Positions 36,048-44,528 are shown, counted from the stretch's first letter. The stretch: DNA of 64,000 nucleotides from Jatrophihabitans sp. (GCA_036389035.1 DASVQQ010000015.1:1-64000), one strand, 5' to 3'. Numbers and translations are program-made. The notes: generated by a model not told the origin, from the sequence alone.

Positions 36048-36926
36048 TTGATCGCAAGCGTGGCGATCGAGCTGGGCACCCCGCAAGCCGGTCAGCTCGA
36101 CGACGTCGTGCGCGCCCTTCGAGACTGGCAGCACGACGCATCGCCGCTGCAGCTGCATCCGGGTGACCTGGGCTGGTTCTGGCGGTTCGGCGCGGAGGCG
36201 ACGGCCGCGGCGGTGCGGACCTGGAGCCGAGGCGGACAGATTCTCGCCATCGGATTGCTGGACGGTCCTGAGCTGCTGCGGATGACGGTCGCGCCTGAGG
36301 TCTGGCGCGAGGAGGAGTTGGCTCACCAGGTGGTCGCGGACTCCTCCGATCCGGAGCGTGGCGTCCTACCGGCAGGAAGGGTGTCCGTCGAGACTCCGAA
36401 CGGCGCCAGAGTCCACGATCTGCTGTCCGAGGTCGGCTGGAGCGCCGGCGAGCCGTGGACGCCGCTGCGCCGCGACCTAACCGGGCCGGTGGAAGAAACC
36501 GATCTGCCGATCGTGGTGATCGGGCCGGAGCAGGCGTCCGAATTCACAGCCGTCCACCGGTCGGCATTCGGCAGTACGCGGTTCACCGAGGAGCGATGGC
36601 AGGCGATGGCGGCCGGTTCGCCGTTCACCGACGCACGGTGCCTGCTCGCGCACGACGACGCGGGCGTCGCGGTAGCGACGGTGACAGTGTGGTCGGCCGG
36701 TCCGGGGAAGCCGGGGCTGATCGAGCCGATGGGCGTCCACGCCGAACATTGCGGGCGCGGCTACGGCCGGGCGATCTGCATTGCCGCGGCGGCCGAACTC
36801 CAGAGGCTGGGTTCGTCGAGTGCGCTCGTCTGCACCCCGAGCGCGCGTGCTGGCGCCGTCGCCACCTACCAGTCAGCGGGCTTCCAGCGACTCCCCGAAC
36901 GGCTGGACAGAACCCGGGACGCCTGA
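36048..36926 (+). CDS. GNAT acetyltransferase, probably tandem-domain
   Basis: TTG 36048, or GTG 36060; 292 or 288 residues. The C-terminal GNAT domain (about 155-285) has LIEPMGVHAEHCGRGYGRAI (acetyl-CoA loop) and SALVCTPSARAGAVATYQSA. The N-terminal half (about 10-145) resembles a degenerate GNAT fold, ILAIGLLDGPELLRMTVAPE. Substrate unknown. It lies inside the 1.6-kb segment bounded by the direct repeats. Confidence 0.8.
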   Translation: MIASVAIELGTPQAGQLDDVVRALRDWQHDASPLQLHPGDLGWFWRFGAEATAAAVRTWSRGGQILAIGLLDGPELLRMTVAPEVWREEELAHQVVADSSDPERGVLPAGRVSVETPNGARVHDLLSEVGWSAGEPWTPLRRDLTGPVEETDLPIVVIGPEQASEFTAVHRSAFGSTRFTEERWQAMAAGSPFTDARCLLAHDDAGVAVATVTVWSAGPGKPGLIEPMGVHAEHCGRGYGRAICIAAAAELQRLGSSSALVCTPSARAGAVATYQSAGFQRLPERLDRTRDA

Positions 36927-36939
36927 GCGACTGGCCGGC

Positions 36940-37464
36940 TCAGAATCGGAACCGGGTCAAACCTCCCGGGTCGGATGACAAGGCCACCGTCGCTGAACGG
37001 GGCTCGATCCGGTAGACGTTCCACGGCGGTGGCCCCTGCGACGGTGCGTTGAACGGAGCTGTGATCCCCGAGCCGCTCTCGTCGGGCTTCGCCGGCCAGC
37101 CGCTGTCAGCCCAAGCCCTGGCGATGCGTGCCAGGGCGGCAGGGTCGCTCACCCGCGTCGCGTCACCCTCGAACACCACATCGGCATCGCGAATCGACAC
37201 CGCGACCGAACACCGCGGGTCACGAGCCACATTGCGCCCCTTGCGCGTACCGGTACCTGTCTGGAACCAGAACCTGCCGTCCAGCCACATCGCACCGACA
37301 GCGGTCACATGCGGGCTGCCGTCCTCGTTGACGGTGGCCAACCACGTCGTGCGCGCATTGATCCCGTCCGGAGCCGGCGCCGAGCCCGCGTCCAGTTTCT
37401 CGACGATGCCGTCCCACTCCACCGGCGGCAAGCCGTCCGCCTTACCGATATTGATGATTTCCAT
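36940..37464 (-). CDS. Pyridoxamine 5'-phosphate oxidase-like flavin/F420-type protein
   Basis: Start at ATG 37464 (MEIINIGKADGLPPVEWDG). 174 residues, split beta-barrel: TTWLATVNEDGSPHVTAVGA, MWLDGRFWFQTGTGTRKGRN, DPRCSVAVSIRDADVVFEGD. The GTRKGRNVARDPR pattern is typical of the PPOX-class proteins that use F420 or FMN. F420 is made by this organism (fbiA and fbiB present), so F420 use is possible. Convergent with the GNAT gene 13 nt away. Confidence 0.82.
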   Translation of the reverse strand: MEIINIGKADGLPPVEWDGIVEKLDAGSAPAPDGINARTTWLATVNEDGSPHVTAVGAMWLDGRFWFQTGTGTRKGRNVARDPRCSVAVSIRDADVVFEGDATRVSDPAALARIARAWADSGWPAKPDESGSGITAPFNAPSQGPPPWNVYRIEPRSATVALSSDPGGLTRFRF

Positions 37465-37506
37465 AACGCGAAAGGTACTTTCGCCACGCGTCCAAGCCAA
37501 CACTCA

Positions 37507-37565
37507 GCGAGGATCGTGGCGACGCGTTGATCGCCTCCTACGGCGGTCGCCGCTCAGCCACCTGA
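37507..37565 (+). repeat. Direct repeat copy 2 (orphan 3' end of HIT-like gene)
   Basis: Non-functional second copy of 35899-35958, ending at the same TGA. The rest of the HIT gene is absent here, so this is a scar rather than a gene. Confidence 0.95.
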
Positions 37566-37605
37566 ACGCTGCGCCGATCCGCGCAGACATCCTTCGATCG
37601 TGCGC

Positions 37606-37887
37606 CTACCTTGCGCGGTAAGCATCGCTTCGACGCTCGATTCGTAGCACGATGACTTCGCGTAGGTCATCGTTGATTCGATATAGCACGCGGTAGGTTC
37701 CTCGTCGCGCGGACCAGATGCCCGCCAGATCGTCCCGGAGTTGTTTGCCTACTCGCTGTGGGTTCTCGATCAGCGCAGTTGTCAGAAAGTCGATCACGGC
37801 GACCGCCGCGGCTTCAGGCAACTTGTCGGCGATAGCTCGCTGGGCAGGCGGGGCGACCACCAGCTCGTACGGTTGCTGGTCGCTCAC
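37606..37887 (-). CDS. relE: RelE/ParE-type toxin
   Basis: 93 residues, GTG start overlapping the antitoxin stop (GTGA). YELVVAPPAQRAIADKLPEA, NPQRVGKQLRDDLAGIWSAR, GTYRVLYRINDDLREVIVLR and the closing RIERRSDAYR are the RelE signature. Predicted ribosome-dependent mRNA interferase. Order is antitoxin then toxin, as is usual for RelBE. Confidence 0.9.
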   Translation of the reverse strand: MSDQQPYELVVAPPAQRAIADKLPEAAAVAVIDFLTTALIENPQRVGKQLRDDLAGIWSARRGTYRVLYRINDDLREVIVLRIERRSDAYRAR

Positions 37888-38150
37888 CCGCGCAATCCGC
37901 GAACCGCATCGACGCCACGCACCACGTCGCCACGCGCATAGGCAGCGTCCGCCTCGCGGATGTCCGCCAGCGCGTCAGGGTCACTCAGCACATCGATCGT
38001 CTCTTCCAGCTGAGCCAGGTCATCCGGACTGATCAACACCGCAGCAGGCCGGCCGTTGCGAGTCACCACCAACCGCTCGTGATGGTGCTCGACCCGGTCG
38101 ACCATCTCGCTCAAGTGATCCCGGACCGTACGGAGCGACTCAGTACTCAT
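37884..38150 (-). CDS. relB: RelB/Phd-YefM-type antitoxin
   Basis: ATG 38150 chosen (GTG 38156 also open). 88 residues. The N-terminal Phd/YefM DNA-binding domain (STESLRTVRDHLSEMVDRVE, ERLVVTRNGRPAAVLISPDD) is followed by an acidic toxin-binding tail. A perfect 14-bp palindrome sits 2 nt upstream of the start, the expected position for autoregulation. Confidence 0.88.
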   Translation of the reverse strand: MSTESLRTVRDHLSEMVDRVEHHHERLVVTRNGRPAAVLISPDDLAQLEETIDVLSDPDALADIREADAAYARGDVVRGVDAVRGLRG

Positions 38151-38151
38151 G

Positions 38152-38165
38152 GCCACAATTGTGGC
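38152..38165. promoter_or_regulatory. Palindromic operator candidate for relBE
   Basis: GCCACAATTGTGGC is a perfect palindrome adjacent to the relB start codon (38148-38150), where a Phd/RelB antitoxin dimer would be expected to bind. Confidence 0.6.
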
Positions 38166-38241
38166 GCACCTAGGAAAACTTGTCCACTGCTGTTGAGCAC
38201 AGCCAGAAATGCCATCGATGCGGGCAGGGCTGGCGCCTTCG

Positions 38242-39414
38242 CTAGCTGGGTGAGCCCGACTCGGGCTCGGCTTCCTCGTCCGGCTGCTCGGTCGGCTCGG
38301 CGTGTCCGGGCTCGGCTGCCGGCTCGTCCTGATCGGCGCCGGACTCGTCGGACTCGGACGGGTCGGACTCGGACGGGTCGGTGTCGGGCTGGAGCACGAT
38401 GGCGGGCTGGGGCGCGTTGATGAACTGGGGCGCCGACTTGGCCCACTCCTCGTCGGCGATCGCCAGCAGCTTGATGCCGCTGATCGCGACCTGGGACAGC
38501 GGCAGGTGTGAGGCCTCGGCCGGGATGTGCACCGCGTCAGCTTGCAGCGCGACCTTGACGACGCGGAAGCCGGCCTGGCGCAGGGCGTCCTGCAGGCCGT
38601 CGGCGGTGATGCCGTTCAGGGTGCGGTAGGCCTCGAGCATGTCGCTGGCCATCTGCTGCTCGCCGCCGGAGCGCAGCCGGCGCACGATCTCGTGGTGGCT
38701 GAACCTGAACTGCGCGAAGCCCTCGGGGAACCAGTCGACGAGGTGGGTGCCGTGCGCGGAGTGGTAGAACGGCCACAGCTGGATGAACAGCACGCCGTGC
38801 GGGCGCAGCACCCGGCGGATCTCGTGCAGGATCGCGACCGGGTCCTCGATGTGCTCGAAGGCCGACCAGCTGATCACGTAGTCGAACTCGTCGTCCTCGG
38901 CCGGCAACCGGGTGGTCTCGCTCATGCAGAAGTACAGGTTGTCGGGCAGCTTCTCCAGGCCGGCGTACTTGGCGGCCCGCTCGCGCAGCTCCTCGATGTC
39001 GTGGGTCAGGATGTCGAAGCCCACCAGCCGGTCCGGCTTGGCCTTCAGCGCGACGCCGAGGTCGATGATGCCGTCACCGCAGCCGATGTCGGCGACCGTC
39101 TTGCCCTCCAGCGAGATGCCGTCGCCGGCGAAGAACTCCAGGACCTGCTCGGCGGCCTGCTCGTAGTGGGCGTTGAACCACACCTCGTCGTTGGCCGACT
39201 TGGAGTAGTGGTCGACGGCGGCCACCGGGGGCGGGGCCTCGATCGCGGTCTCCGAGGCGGCCGCGGCCGGTTCTGGCGCCGCGTGCGCCGCTGGGGTGTG
39301 CGGGGCTGTCGCGGTCTCGGCCGCGACCTCGGCCGCTGTCGGTTCGGCAGCCGCCGCCTTCTCCGAGATCAGGCGTTCGGGGGTCGACTCTGTCGAGGTC
39401 GTGAGCTCTGACAT
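38242..39414 (-). CDS. Class I SAM-dependent methyltransferase with low-complexity ends
   Basis: 390 residues. Ala/Pro/Glu-rich N-terminus (about 1-65), methyltransferase core (about 70-245): motif I KTVADIGCGDGIIDLGVALK, LVGFDILTHD, and FDYVISWSAFEHIEDPVAIL (motif IV region). A segment of about 70 residues follows, then an acidic tail with DPSESDPSESDESG repeats. The position in a polysaccharide locus suggests O-methylation of a sugar, possibly the terminal residue sensed by the Wzt C-terminal domain. Confidence 0.82.
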   Translation of the reverse strand: MSELTTSTESTPERLISEKAAAAEPTAAEVAAETATAPHTPAAHAAPEPAAAASETAIEAPPPVAAVDHYSKSANDEVWFNAHYEQAAEQVLEFFAGDGISLEGKTVADIGCGDGIIDLGVALKAKPDRLVGFDILTHDIEELRERAAKYAGLEKLPDNLYFCMSETTRLPAEDDEFDYVISWSAFEHIEDPVAILHEIRRVLRPHGVLFIQLWPFYHSAHGTHLVDWFPEGFAQFRFSHHEIVRRLRSGGEQQMASDMLEAYRTLNGITADGLQDALRQAGFRVVKVALQADAVHIPAEASHLPLSQVAISGIKLLAIADEEWAKSAPQFINAPQPAIVLQPDTDPSESDPSESDESGADQDEPAAEPGHAEPTEQPDEEAEPESGSPS

Positions 39415-39546
39415 GGACCGCTCTCTCCTAGCTGGCCAGGCGGGTACCGACGGCCCGCGCAGCGCAGTTTAACGGTCCGCCCGGCCCGACCCGACCCACG
39501 CCGCACCTGCCCGGCCGGTGGGCCCCGCAATGCCATACTGGCCTTC

Positions 39547-41448
39547 GTGGCGAGTCAGGCAGTTATCACCGAGGAGCGCGGCTCCCAACCCGTCGCCACG
39601 AACCCCCATCGGCTGCTGGACCGGCTGGCGATCGCGCTGGCCCTGCTGCAGGCGGCCCTGCTGTACCGGTTCATGAGTGTGGGCAGCTGGTTCCTGGACG
39701 ACTTCCAGAACCTGGAGCTGGCCCAGATGAACCCGCTGTCCAGGGCGTACCTGGAGCTGACCGTGTTCGGGCACCCGCAGCCCGGCAACCGGCTGGTCAA
39801 CTGGCTGCTGATCCGGGCCTTCCCGATGAACTACCAGGTCGCGGCCGCGCTGGTCGCGATCGGCATCGGCCTGACCGCCTTCACGGTGTACCGCATCCTG
39901 CGCAACCTCTTTCCGCCCAGCCCGCTGCACCTGGTGTTCGCCTCGATGGCCGGCGCGACCGCGATGTGGCTGCCCACCGGCCAGTGGTGGGCCGGCGGCT
40001 CGGGGGTGACGGCCTGCACGCTGACCAGCGTGCTGAGCTGCGCGTCGCTGGTGCGCTGCTACCTCTCCGACAGCGGCCGGCGCAAGGTGCTCTGGGGGCT
40101 GCTGGCCGGCTTCTGGCTGCTGGCCGGGCTGATGTTCTACGAGCGGACGCTGTTCGGCTGCCTGTTCGGGGCGCTGTTCCTGCCGGCCGCGGTGTGCCGG
40201 CGGCTCAGCCCGCGCGAGCTGCTGCGGGTGCTGCGGCAGGCCTGGGTCGGCTACCTGTCGCTGGTCGTGGTGGCGGTCAGCTTCCTGGTGTACTACTTGA
40301 CCGGCGCGTTCGTGCGCCGGCAGCCCGGCTACACCAACGCCGAGGTGGCGGAGTACCTGTGGGTGGCCTGGAGCCGCGCGCTGGTGCCCAGCCTGTTCGG
40401 CGGGTCGATCCAGACCAGATCGCTGGGCCCGTACTCCACCGCCGGCACCCCGCTGTGGTGGGTGGTGATCACCCAGCTGGCGGTGCTGGCGATCGCCGTC
40501 CTGGGGCTGCGCCGGCTCGGCTGGCGTTCGCTGCGCGGCTGGCTGATCCTGCTGCCGATCTTCCTGGTCGCGCAGTACTCGATCGCCACCGCCCGGTTGG
40601 CCGGGCACGGGCCCCGGATCGGCAACGAGTTCCGCTACATCTCAGACGTGGCAGTGCTGGCGGTGCTGGCGCTGGCGGTGGTGCTGATGCGTCCGGGGCC
40701 TGACCCGGAGCGGCCGAACGTCGCAGCCGGCGTCGAGCCCTCGCACCGGGCGGCCGGCCTGCTCAGCGGCAGCTGGCGCGGCTTGAACCGACGGCACCTG
40801 CTGATCACCGGGGTCTTCCTGCTGGTCACCTGGACGGTGTTCATCACCTCGGCGGTGCCGGTCTCGCGCCGCTGGTCCACCGCGCCCGGAAAGACTTATG
40901 TGCCGAACCTGCAACAGGGCATCGAGGCGGCCGACGCCCGGGGGCCGTGGAGCCTCTACACCACGATGGTGCCCAACACGCTGTCGCTGACCACGTACGG
41001 GCGCTACAGCACCTCGCCGTTCCTGGCCCGGCTGGTGAGCGGGCACGAGGTCAGCGTCGATGACCTGCGCCGGCCGATGTACGTGCTGGACCGGGCCGGG
41101 CATGTGGTGCCGGCCCAGTTCCAGACCCGCAGCACGGTGGCGCTGGCCTGCAGCACCAGCATCAAGCAGCAGGTGTTCGCGCCACTGACGCCGGCGCTGG
41201 GCAAGGAGAACTGGAACATCAGGTTCCGCTACAAGGTGGCCAAGCCGTCGCTGCTGCGGTTCGCGGTGCACGACGGCACCCGCTACATCGAGGCGACCGG
41301 GTCCTTCCGCGGCTTTCCGGTGAAGGGGTCGGGGGAGCTGACCTTCATGCTGCGTGGCACCGCGATCAAGATCCTGCGGCTGGACGCCCAGCATCCCGGG
41401 ATCTGCCTGACGGACATCCGGATCGGCCGTCCGATCCGCGCGAGCTAA
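39547..41448 (+). CDS. Polytopic GT-C-like membrane protein
   Basis: GTG start; 633 residues. About 10 membrane helices in residues 25-440, with an early acidic loop FLDDFQNLELAQMNPLSRAY (Asp pair after helix 1, as in GT-C glycosyltransferases) and MWLPTGQWWAGGSGVTACTL. The C-terminal 190 residues form an extracytoplasmic beta domain (FRYKVAKPSLLRFAVHDGTR). Probable lipid-linked-sugar-dependent transferase of the polysaccharide locus; donor unknown. Confidence 0.75.
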   Translation: MASQAVITEERGSQPVATNPHRLLDRLAIALALLQAALLYRFMSVGSWFLDDFQNLELAQMNPLSRAYLELTVFGHPQPGNRLVNWLLIRAFPMNYQVAAALVAIGIGLTAFTVYRILRNLFPPSPLHLVFASMAGATAMWLPTGQWWAGGSGVTACTLTSVLSCASLVRCYLSDSGRRKVLWGLLAGFWLLAGLMFYERTLFGCLFGALFLPAAVCRRLSPRELLRVLRQAWVGYLSLVVVAVSFLVYYLTGAFVRRQPGYTNAEVAEYLWVAWSRALVPSLFGGSIQTRSLGPYSTAGTPLWWVVITQLAVLAIAVLGLRRLGWRSLRGWLILLPIFLVAQYSIATARLAGHGPRIGNEFRYISDVAVLAVLALAVVLMRPGPDPERPNVAAGVEPSHRAAGLLSGSWRGLNRRHLLITGVFLLVTWTVFITSAVPVSRRWSTAPGKTYVPNLQQGIEAADARGPWSLYTTMVPNTLSLTTYGRYSTSPFLARLVSGHEVSVDDLRRPMYVLDRAGHVVPAQFQTRSTVALACSTSIKQQVFAPLTPALGKENWNIRFRYKVAKPSLLRFAVHDGTRYIEATGSFRGFPVKGSGELTFMLRGTAIKILRLDAQHPGICLTDIRIGRPIRAS

Positions 41449-41549
41449 TCAGCGTGCGGCGGACTTACCAGGGTGGGCTAGTTGTTCTGAGCATCAGGCT
41501 CTCTGGGCAACATCGAAAATTCAAGCGCGCTACAACCCCTTGCTCACTG

Positions 41550-41804
41550 TCACGCGGCGGACGCCGGCCCGATGTGCACCGTAAGGGTCAAGCCTTCTGG
41601 GTTGGGCGGGGTGGTAGCTGCCGAGCCGTCACCGAATGACAGGAGGAACTCCCGCAGGGCATCCAGCAACATGTCTTGCGCCTCTTCTCTTGAGGCTGCA
41701 GTAGTGATCACCCCCGGCAGTTCCACCAAGCCAGCCTGAATCCAGCCACCTTCAACCTGCTTGTAGACAGGTGTCAGGTGCAGCAGCTCATGGGTGGCGG
41801 TCAC
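41550..41804 (-). CDS. hicB: HicB-family antitoxin-like protein
   Basis: 84 residues, GTG start. TPVYKQVEGGWIQAGLVELP, GVITTAASREEAQDMLLDAL, REFLLSFGDG is the RNase-H-like HicB fold. The C-terminal DNA-binding extension found in many HicB proteins is missing. A HicA-like gene lies 170 bp away on the opposite strand. Confidence 0.82.
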   Translation of the reverse strand: MTATHELLHLTPVYKQVEGGWIQAGLVELPGVITTAASREEAQDMLLDALREFLLSFGDGSAATTPPNPEGLTLTVHIGPASAA

Positions 41805-41975
41805 ACCCTCAGACTAGAGCCTGCAGCGGGGGTATCACATGCTGGAGGCGTAAAAGACGCACAGCTCGAGACTTATCAACAGGGTGCCGCGGCTCCAGTC
41901 CATTGGCTGACATGCTCAGCCTCTGGGTTTGCGGCAGCAGCAAGGACGTGGCACCAACTTGATAAGAGATACCCA

Positions 41976-42164
41976 TTGATTCGCCTGCGCGATCTGGAAC
42001 GGCATCTACAGCGCCATGGCTGCGAACTGCTTCGCCAAGGCGGGCGACACGCCATTTGGTGGAATCCGGTGAGCCAACGCAGATCAAGCGTCCCACGTCA
42101 CCGTGAGATACCGGTGACAACAGCTAAGGCCATTTGCGCTCAGCTTGGCGTCGATTCAATTTGA
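41976..42164 (+). CDS. hicA: HicA-like mRNA interferase toxin
   Basis: TTG 41976 chosen: it gives the family length (62 residues), aligns with the usual N-terminus, and AAGAGA is 7 nt upstream; the frame is open further left but not protein-like. LIRLRDLERHLQRHGCELLR, QGGRHAIWWNPVSQRRSSVP (catalytic His in GGRH) and REIPVTTAKAICAQLGV match HicA. It is divergent from hicB rather than co-directional. Confidence 0.78.
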   Translation: MIRLRDLERHLQRHGCELLRQGGRHAIWWNPVSQRRSSVPRHREIPVTTAKAICAQLGVDSI

Positions 42165-42228
42165 GTGAGGTCGTGAAACTGTTGCTGGGCTCGCCCAGGC
42201 CTTTCTCCAGCCCAATCTCGCGTGAACT

Positions 42229-42543
42229 TCAGCTGACGGCCCAGTAGTTGGTGGCGCCGTGGGTCGACTCCACCCACTCCTGGCCGCACAGGATCGAGAC
42301 CGCCCGGCCGGTGTTCGGGTCCTCGGTGCGCACCACGGTGGTGCACCGGCGGATGAACAGCTGGTCGGCCGGCCACTCGGTCAACTGGCCGTTGAGTTCG
42401 AGCTTGCGGGTGGAGTCGCGGCGCACCCGATAGGCGGCCATCGGTAGCGCGTGGCCCATCGGGTGCAGGCCCGGACGGGGCTGCCAGTGGCCGGCGGGGC
42501 AGTACCTGACCGCGCCGTAGGCGGGGAGTGCTGAGTTATGCAT
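42229..42543 (-). CDS. 104-aa cysteine-containing protein under a LexA box
   Basis: ATG 42543 with GAGG 7 nt upstream; a longer frame to 42663 crosses the promoter. 104 residues: RYCPAGHWQPRPGLHPMGHA near the N-terminus (Cys15, His19 and further His), IRRCTTVVRT (Cys67) and VSILCGQEWVESTHGATNYW (Cys86). The Cys/His spacing would suit a zinc site, though this is not a named ribbon that I recognise. It lies 223 bp beyond the JAB-E1 gene on the same strand, with its own promoter, and is the best candidate for an SOS-induced accessory of that system. Confidence 0.6.
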   Translation of the reverse strand: MHNSALPAYGAVRYCPAGHWQPRPGLHPMGHALPMAAYRVRRDSTRKLELNGQLTEWPADQLFIRRCTTVVRTEDPNTGRAVSILCGQEWVESTHGATNYWAVS

Positions 42544-42576
42544 GAGGGACCTCGTGGGAGCAGCTGGGGAGGGTGG

Positions 42577-42592
42577 TCGAACATACGTTCGA
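42577..42592 (-). promoter_or_regulatory. Perfect actinobacterial LexA (SOS) box
   Basis: TCGAACATACGTTCGA fits the mycobacterial-type consensus TCGAAC-N4-GTTCGA exactly. It starts 34 nt upstream of the ATG of the 104-aa gene. On the minus strand a -10-like TATTAT abuts it. Confidence 0.85.
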
Positions 42593-42718
42593 TAATAGGT
42601 GGCGGGACGGCGGCTTTGGAAGAGCCATCTGCCCTGGCTTCGGCGGATCAACTGGCGGCGCACCGATGTCGGGATGCGCGGGGTCTCGATGCGCCGCCAG
42701 CGGTAGGCGAGTCCGGCC

Positions 42719-42779
42719 CCTTCATCGCCGGGACTTTCATCGCCGGGACTTTCATCGCCGGCCCCTTCATTGCCGGGAC
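42719..42779. repeat. 15-bp tandem repeat (4 copies) across the JAB-E1 stop
   Basis: Units of the type TTCATCGCCGGGACT; two central copies are exact and outer copies vary (TTCATTGCCGGGACC, TTCATCGCCGGCCCC). The minus-strand stop of the JAB-E1 gene lies inside the array. There are no spacers, so it is not CRISPR. Confidence 0.9.
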
Positions 42780-44110
42780 CGGGTGAAGCGGTTGACGCCG
42801 GCGCAGGTGATGCAGTCGGGGTCCGGGCCGTCGACGTCGCGCGGATCGACCCGGGTGCCTGGCCGGCTCGACTCGCCGATCAGGTCGATGTCGAGCCAGC
42901 GTGCCGGCGGCCGCGCCCCGGACAGCCAGGCCGCCAGCTCGGACACCGCCGCGTTGACCGTGAGGCCGTTGAGGTACACCACTGACGGGCTCTTGCTGCC
43001 GGTGCCGTACCCGTGCTGGCGGTCCAGGCCCTGCTGGTGCACCGGTTTGGCCCAGCGGGCGACCTCGGCGGGGTCGAGCTCGCCGAGGCAGCTCAGGCAC
43101 GGCCCGTCCGGTGTCGTGAAGATGATCACCCGGCCGCCCAGCGCGAACGGCTCGACGGCGTCATCGACACCGGTCGCGATGTCGATGTAGGGCGTCCGGG
43201 TCTGCACGGCTATCTGGTTGAGCCGGTTGCGTGGCCCGTCGTTGTCGACGCAGCCGATGATCAGGTCGACGTCCTCGAGCTCGGGATGCTCGTCGGCGGC
43301 GGTGACGCCGCGAGCGGTCGTCACGTTCATCAGCGGGTTGATGGCGCGCATCCGCTTGCGGGTCACGTGCGACTTCGGGTGGCCGACGTCTGCGTAGCCG
43401 GCGGTGACCATCCGGTTGAGGTTGCTGATCTCGACCAGGTCGTCGTCCATGATCAGGACGTTGCGAAAGCCCAGGTAGGCCAGCGACTGCGCCATGTGGG
43501 ACCCGGTGCCACCGGCGCCCACCACCGCGATCCGCATGGTCGTGATCGCCGCCTGGGCCCGGGTGCCGAGCAAGGGCACCTGCCGGGCCAGCCGTTCCTC
43601 GGGAACAGCCGCGGCGTTCAGCACCCGCAACTGGTCACCCAGGACGGTCACCGTGCTGAACTGTCCGCGCTCGACACCGCCATGGGCGTCGAAGCGCCAC
43701 CACTCGGCGTGCACGGCGCCGTCGGCCCAGACGGCGGCCGCGTAGGGCGCGCCGTCGAGCAGGTCCAGGCAGTAGCGGACCGTCGGGGCCAGGGTGTCCT
43801 CATCGGTGGAGGAGAAGGCCGGCGGCCCGTGCCGGTGGTTGTGGAACTCCACGATGCCGCCGCCGATCGCCAGGGCGTGGTTGTGGACCCGGTCCAGCGC
43901 CTGGTCGGACAGGTACCAGCCGTCGATGCCGCGGGTGGTGTCGGCGTCGGAGATCAGGGTGATCCCGACCACCTCCAGCACCGGGCCGGTGCGGATGTTG
44001 TTGCTGATGGCCCGGGTGTAGGCGAAGGCGAATCGTTCACCGTTGGCCTGCGCCAGATGCTGCTCGAGGCGGTCCCAGTGGTGCGGGTCGGTGAACTTCA
44101 AGGTGCTCAA
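42767..44110 (-). CDS. JAB deubiquitinase-E1 (ThiF) fusion protein
   Basis: 447 residues. The N-terminal JAB/JAMM domain (about 20-150) has the metalloprotease motif H90-N-H92-x7-S100-x2-D103. The E1-like adenylating domain (about 185-440) has the nucleotide loop VVGAGGTGSHMAQSLAYLGF, MDDDLVEISNLNRM, DLIIGCVDNDGPRNRLNQIA and two Cys pairs, CLSC (338, 341) and CITC (433, 436), that should bind zinc. Predicted to activate the Ubl by C-terminal adenylation and to remove it from targets. Six nt downstream of the E2 gene. Fusions of this type occur in prokaryotic ubiquitin-like operons known from comparative genomics. Confidence 0.9.
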   Translation of the reverse strand: MSTLKFTDPHHWDRLEQHLAQANGERFAFAYTRAISNNIRTGPVLEVVGITLISDADTTRGIDGWYLSDQALDRVHNHALAIGGGIVEFHNHRHGPPAFSSTDEDTLAPTVRYCLDLLDGAPYAAAVWADGAVHAEWWRFDAHGGVERGQFSTVTVLGDQLRVLNAAAVPEERLARQVPLLGTRAQAAITTMRIAVVGAGGTGSHMAQSLAYLGFRNVLIMDDDLVEISNLNRMVTAGYADVGHPKSHVTRKRMRAINPLMNVTTARGVTAADEHPELEDVDLIIGCVDNDGPRNRLNQIAVQTRTPYIDIATGVDDAVEPFALGGRVIIFTTPDGPCLSCLGELDPAEVARWAKPVHQQGLDRQHGYGTGSKSPSVVYLNGLTVNAAVSELAAWLSGARPPARWLDIDLIGESSRPGTRVDPRDVDGPDPDCITCAGVNRFTRSRQ

Positions 44111-44116
44111 CGTGTG

Positions 44117-44527
44117 TCAGCTCGCTTCGTCGAATCGGGTTAGCGCCCCGGTGAGGTAGTCGGTCAGGTTGCTGCCGGCCGCCGGGTCGGCCTTGGGCCG
44201 CCAATCGGCCGGGTTGACGTGGTAGGACAGCTGCAGCCACGGCCGGCCCGCGTGGGTCTGGATGCCCTGGCTGTTGCCGGGAGCGGCGCCGCCGGCCAGG
44301 GTCAGGTCCGGCCGCGCGCAGATGTTCTCCGGCTGCCCGGCGGGATAGTTCACCGGAATGGCGAACAGCACCTCGGTGCGCCGATGTGACCAACCGGGCG
44401 GCAGCCGGTGGTCGGCAAGGGTGACCACGAGCGCCTCGACGTCGAGCGACGCGGTGGGAAACGCCTGGCGCAGGTATGGGTTCTCCCGCGCCAGGCGCTG
44501 CCGCAGGTCGGCCGAGATCGAGCTCAT
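44117..44527 (-). CDS. E2-like protein (prokaryotic E2 family)
   Basis: 136 residues. The order RTEVLFAIPVNYPAGQPENI, a polar loop, GRPWLQLSYHVNPADWRPKA and TDYLTGALTRF follows the beta-meander plus helix of UBC-like folds (YPxGQP in place of YPFxPP). The only cysteine is Cys70, right after QPENI; it is the sole candidate for a thioester, but whether it is catalytic is unproven. One nt after the Ubl gene. Confidence 0.82.
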   Translation of the reverse strand: MSSISADLRQRLARENPYLRQAFPTASLDVEALVVTLADHRLPPGWSHRRTEVLFAIPVNYPAGQPENICARPDLTLAGGAAPGNSQGIQTHAGRPWLQLSYHVNPADWRPKADPAAGSNLTDYLTGALTRFDEAS

Positions 44528-44528
44528 C

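Noticed and set aside
42719..42779. Possible small CRISPR array
   Set aside because: Units are contiguous 15-bp repeats with no spacers and no cas genes nearby.
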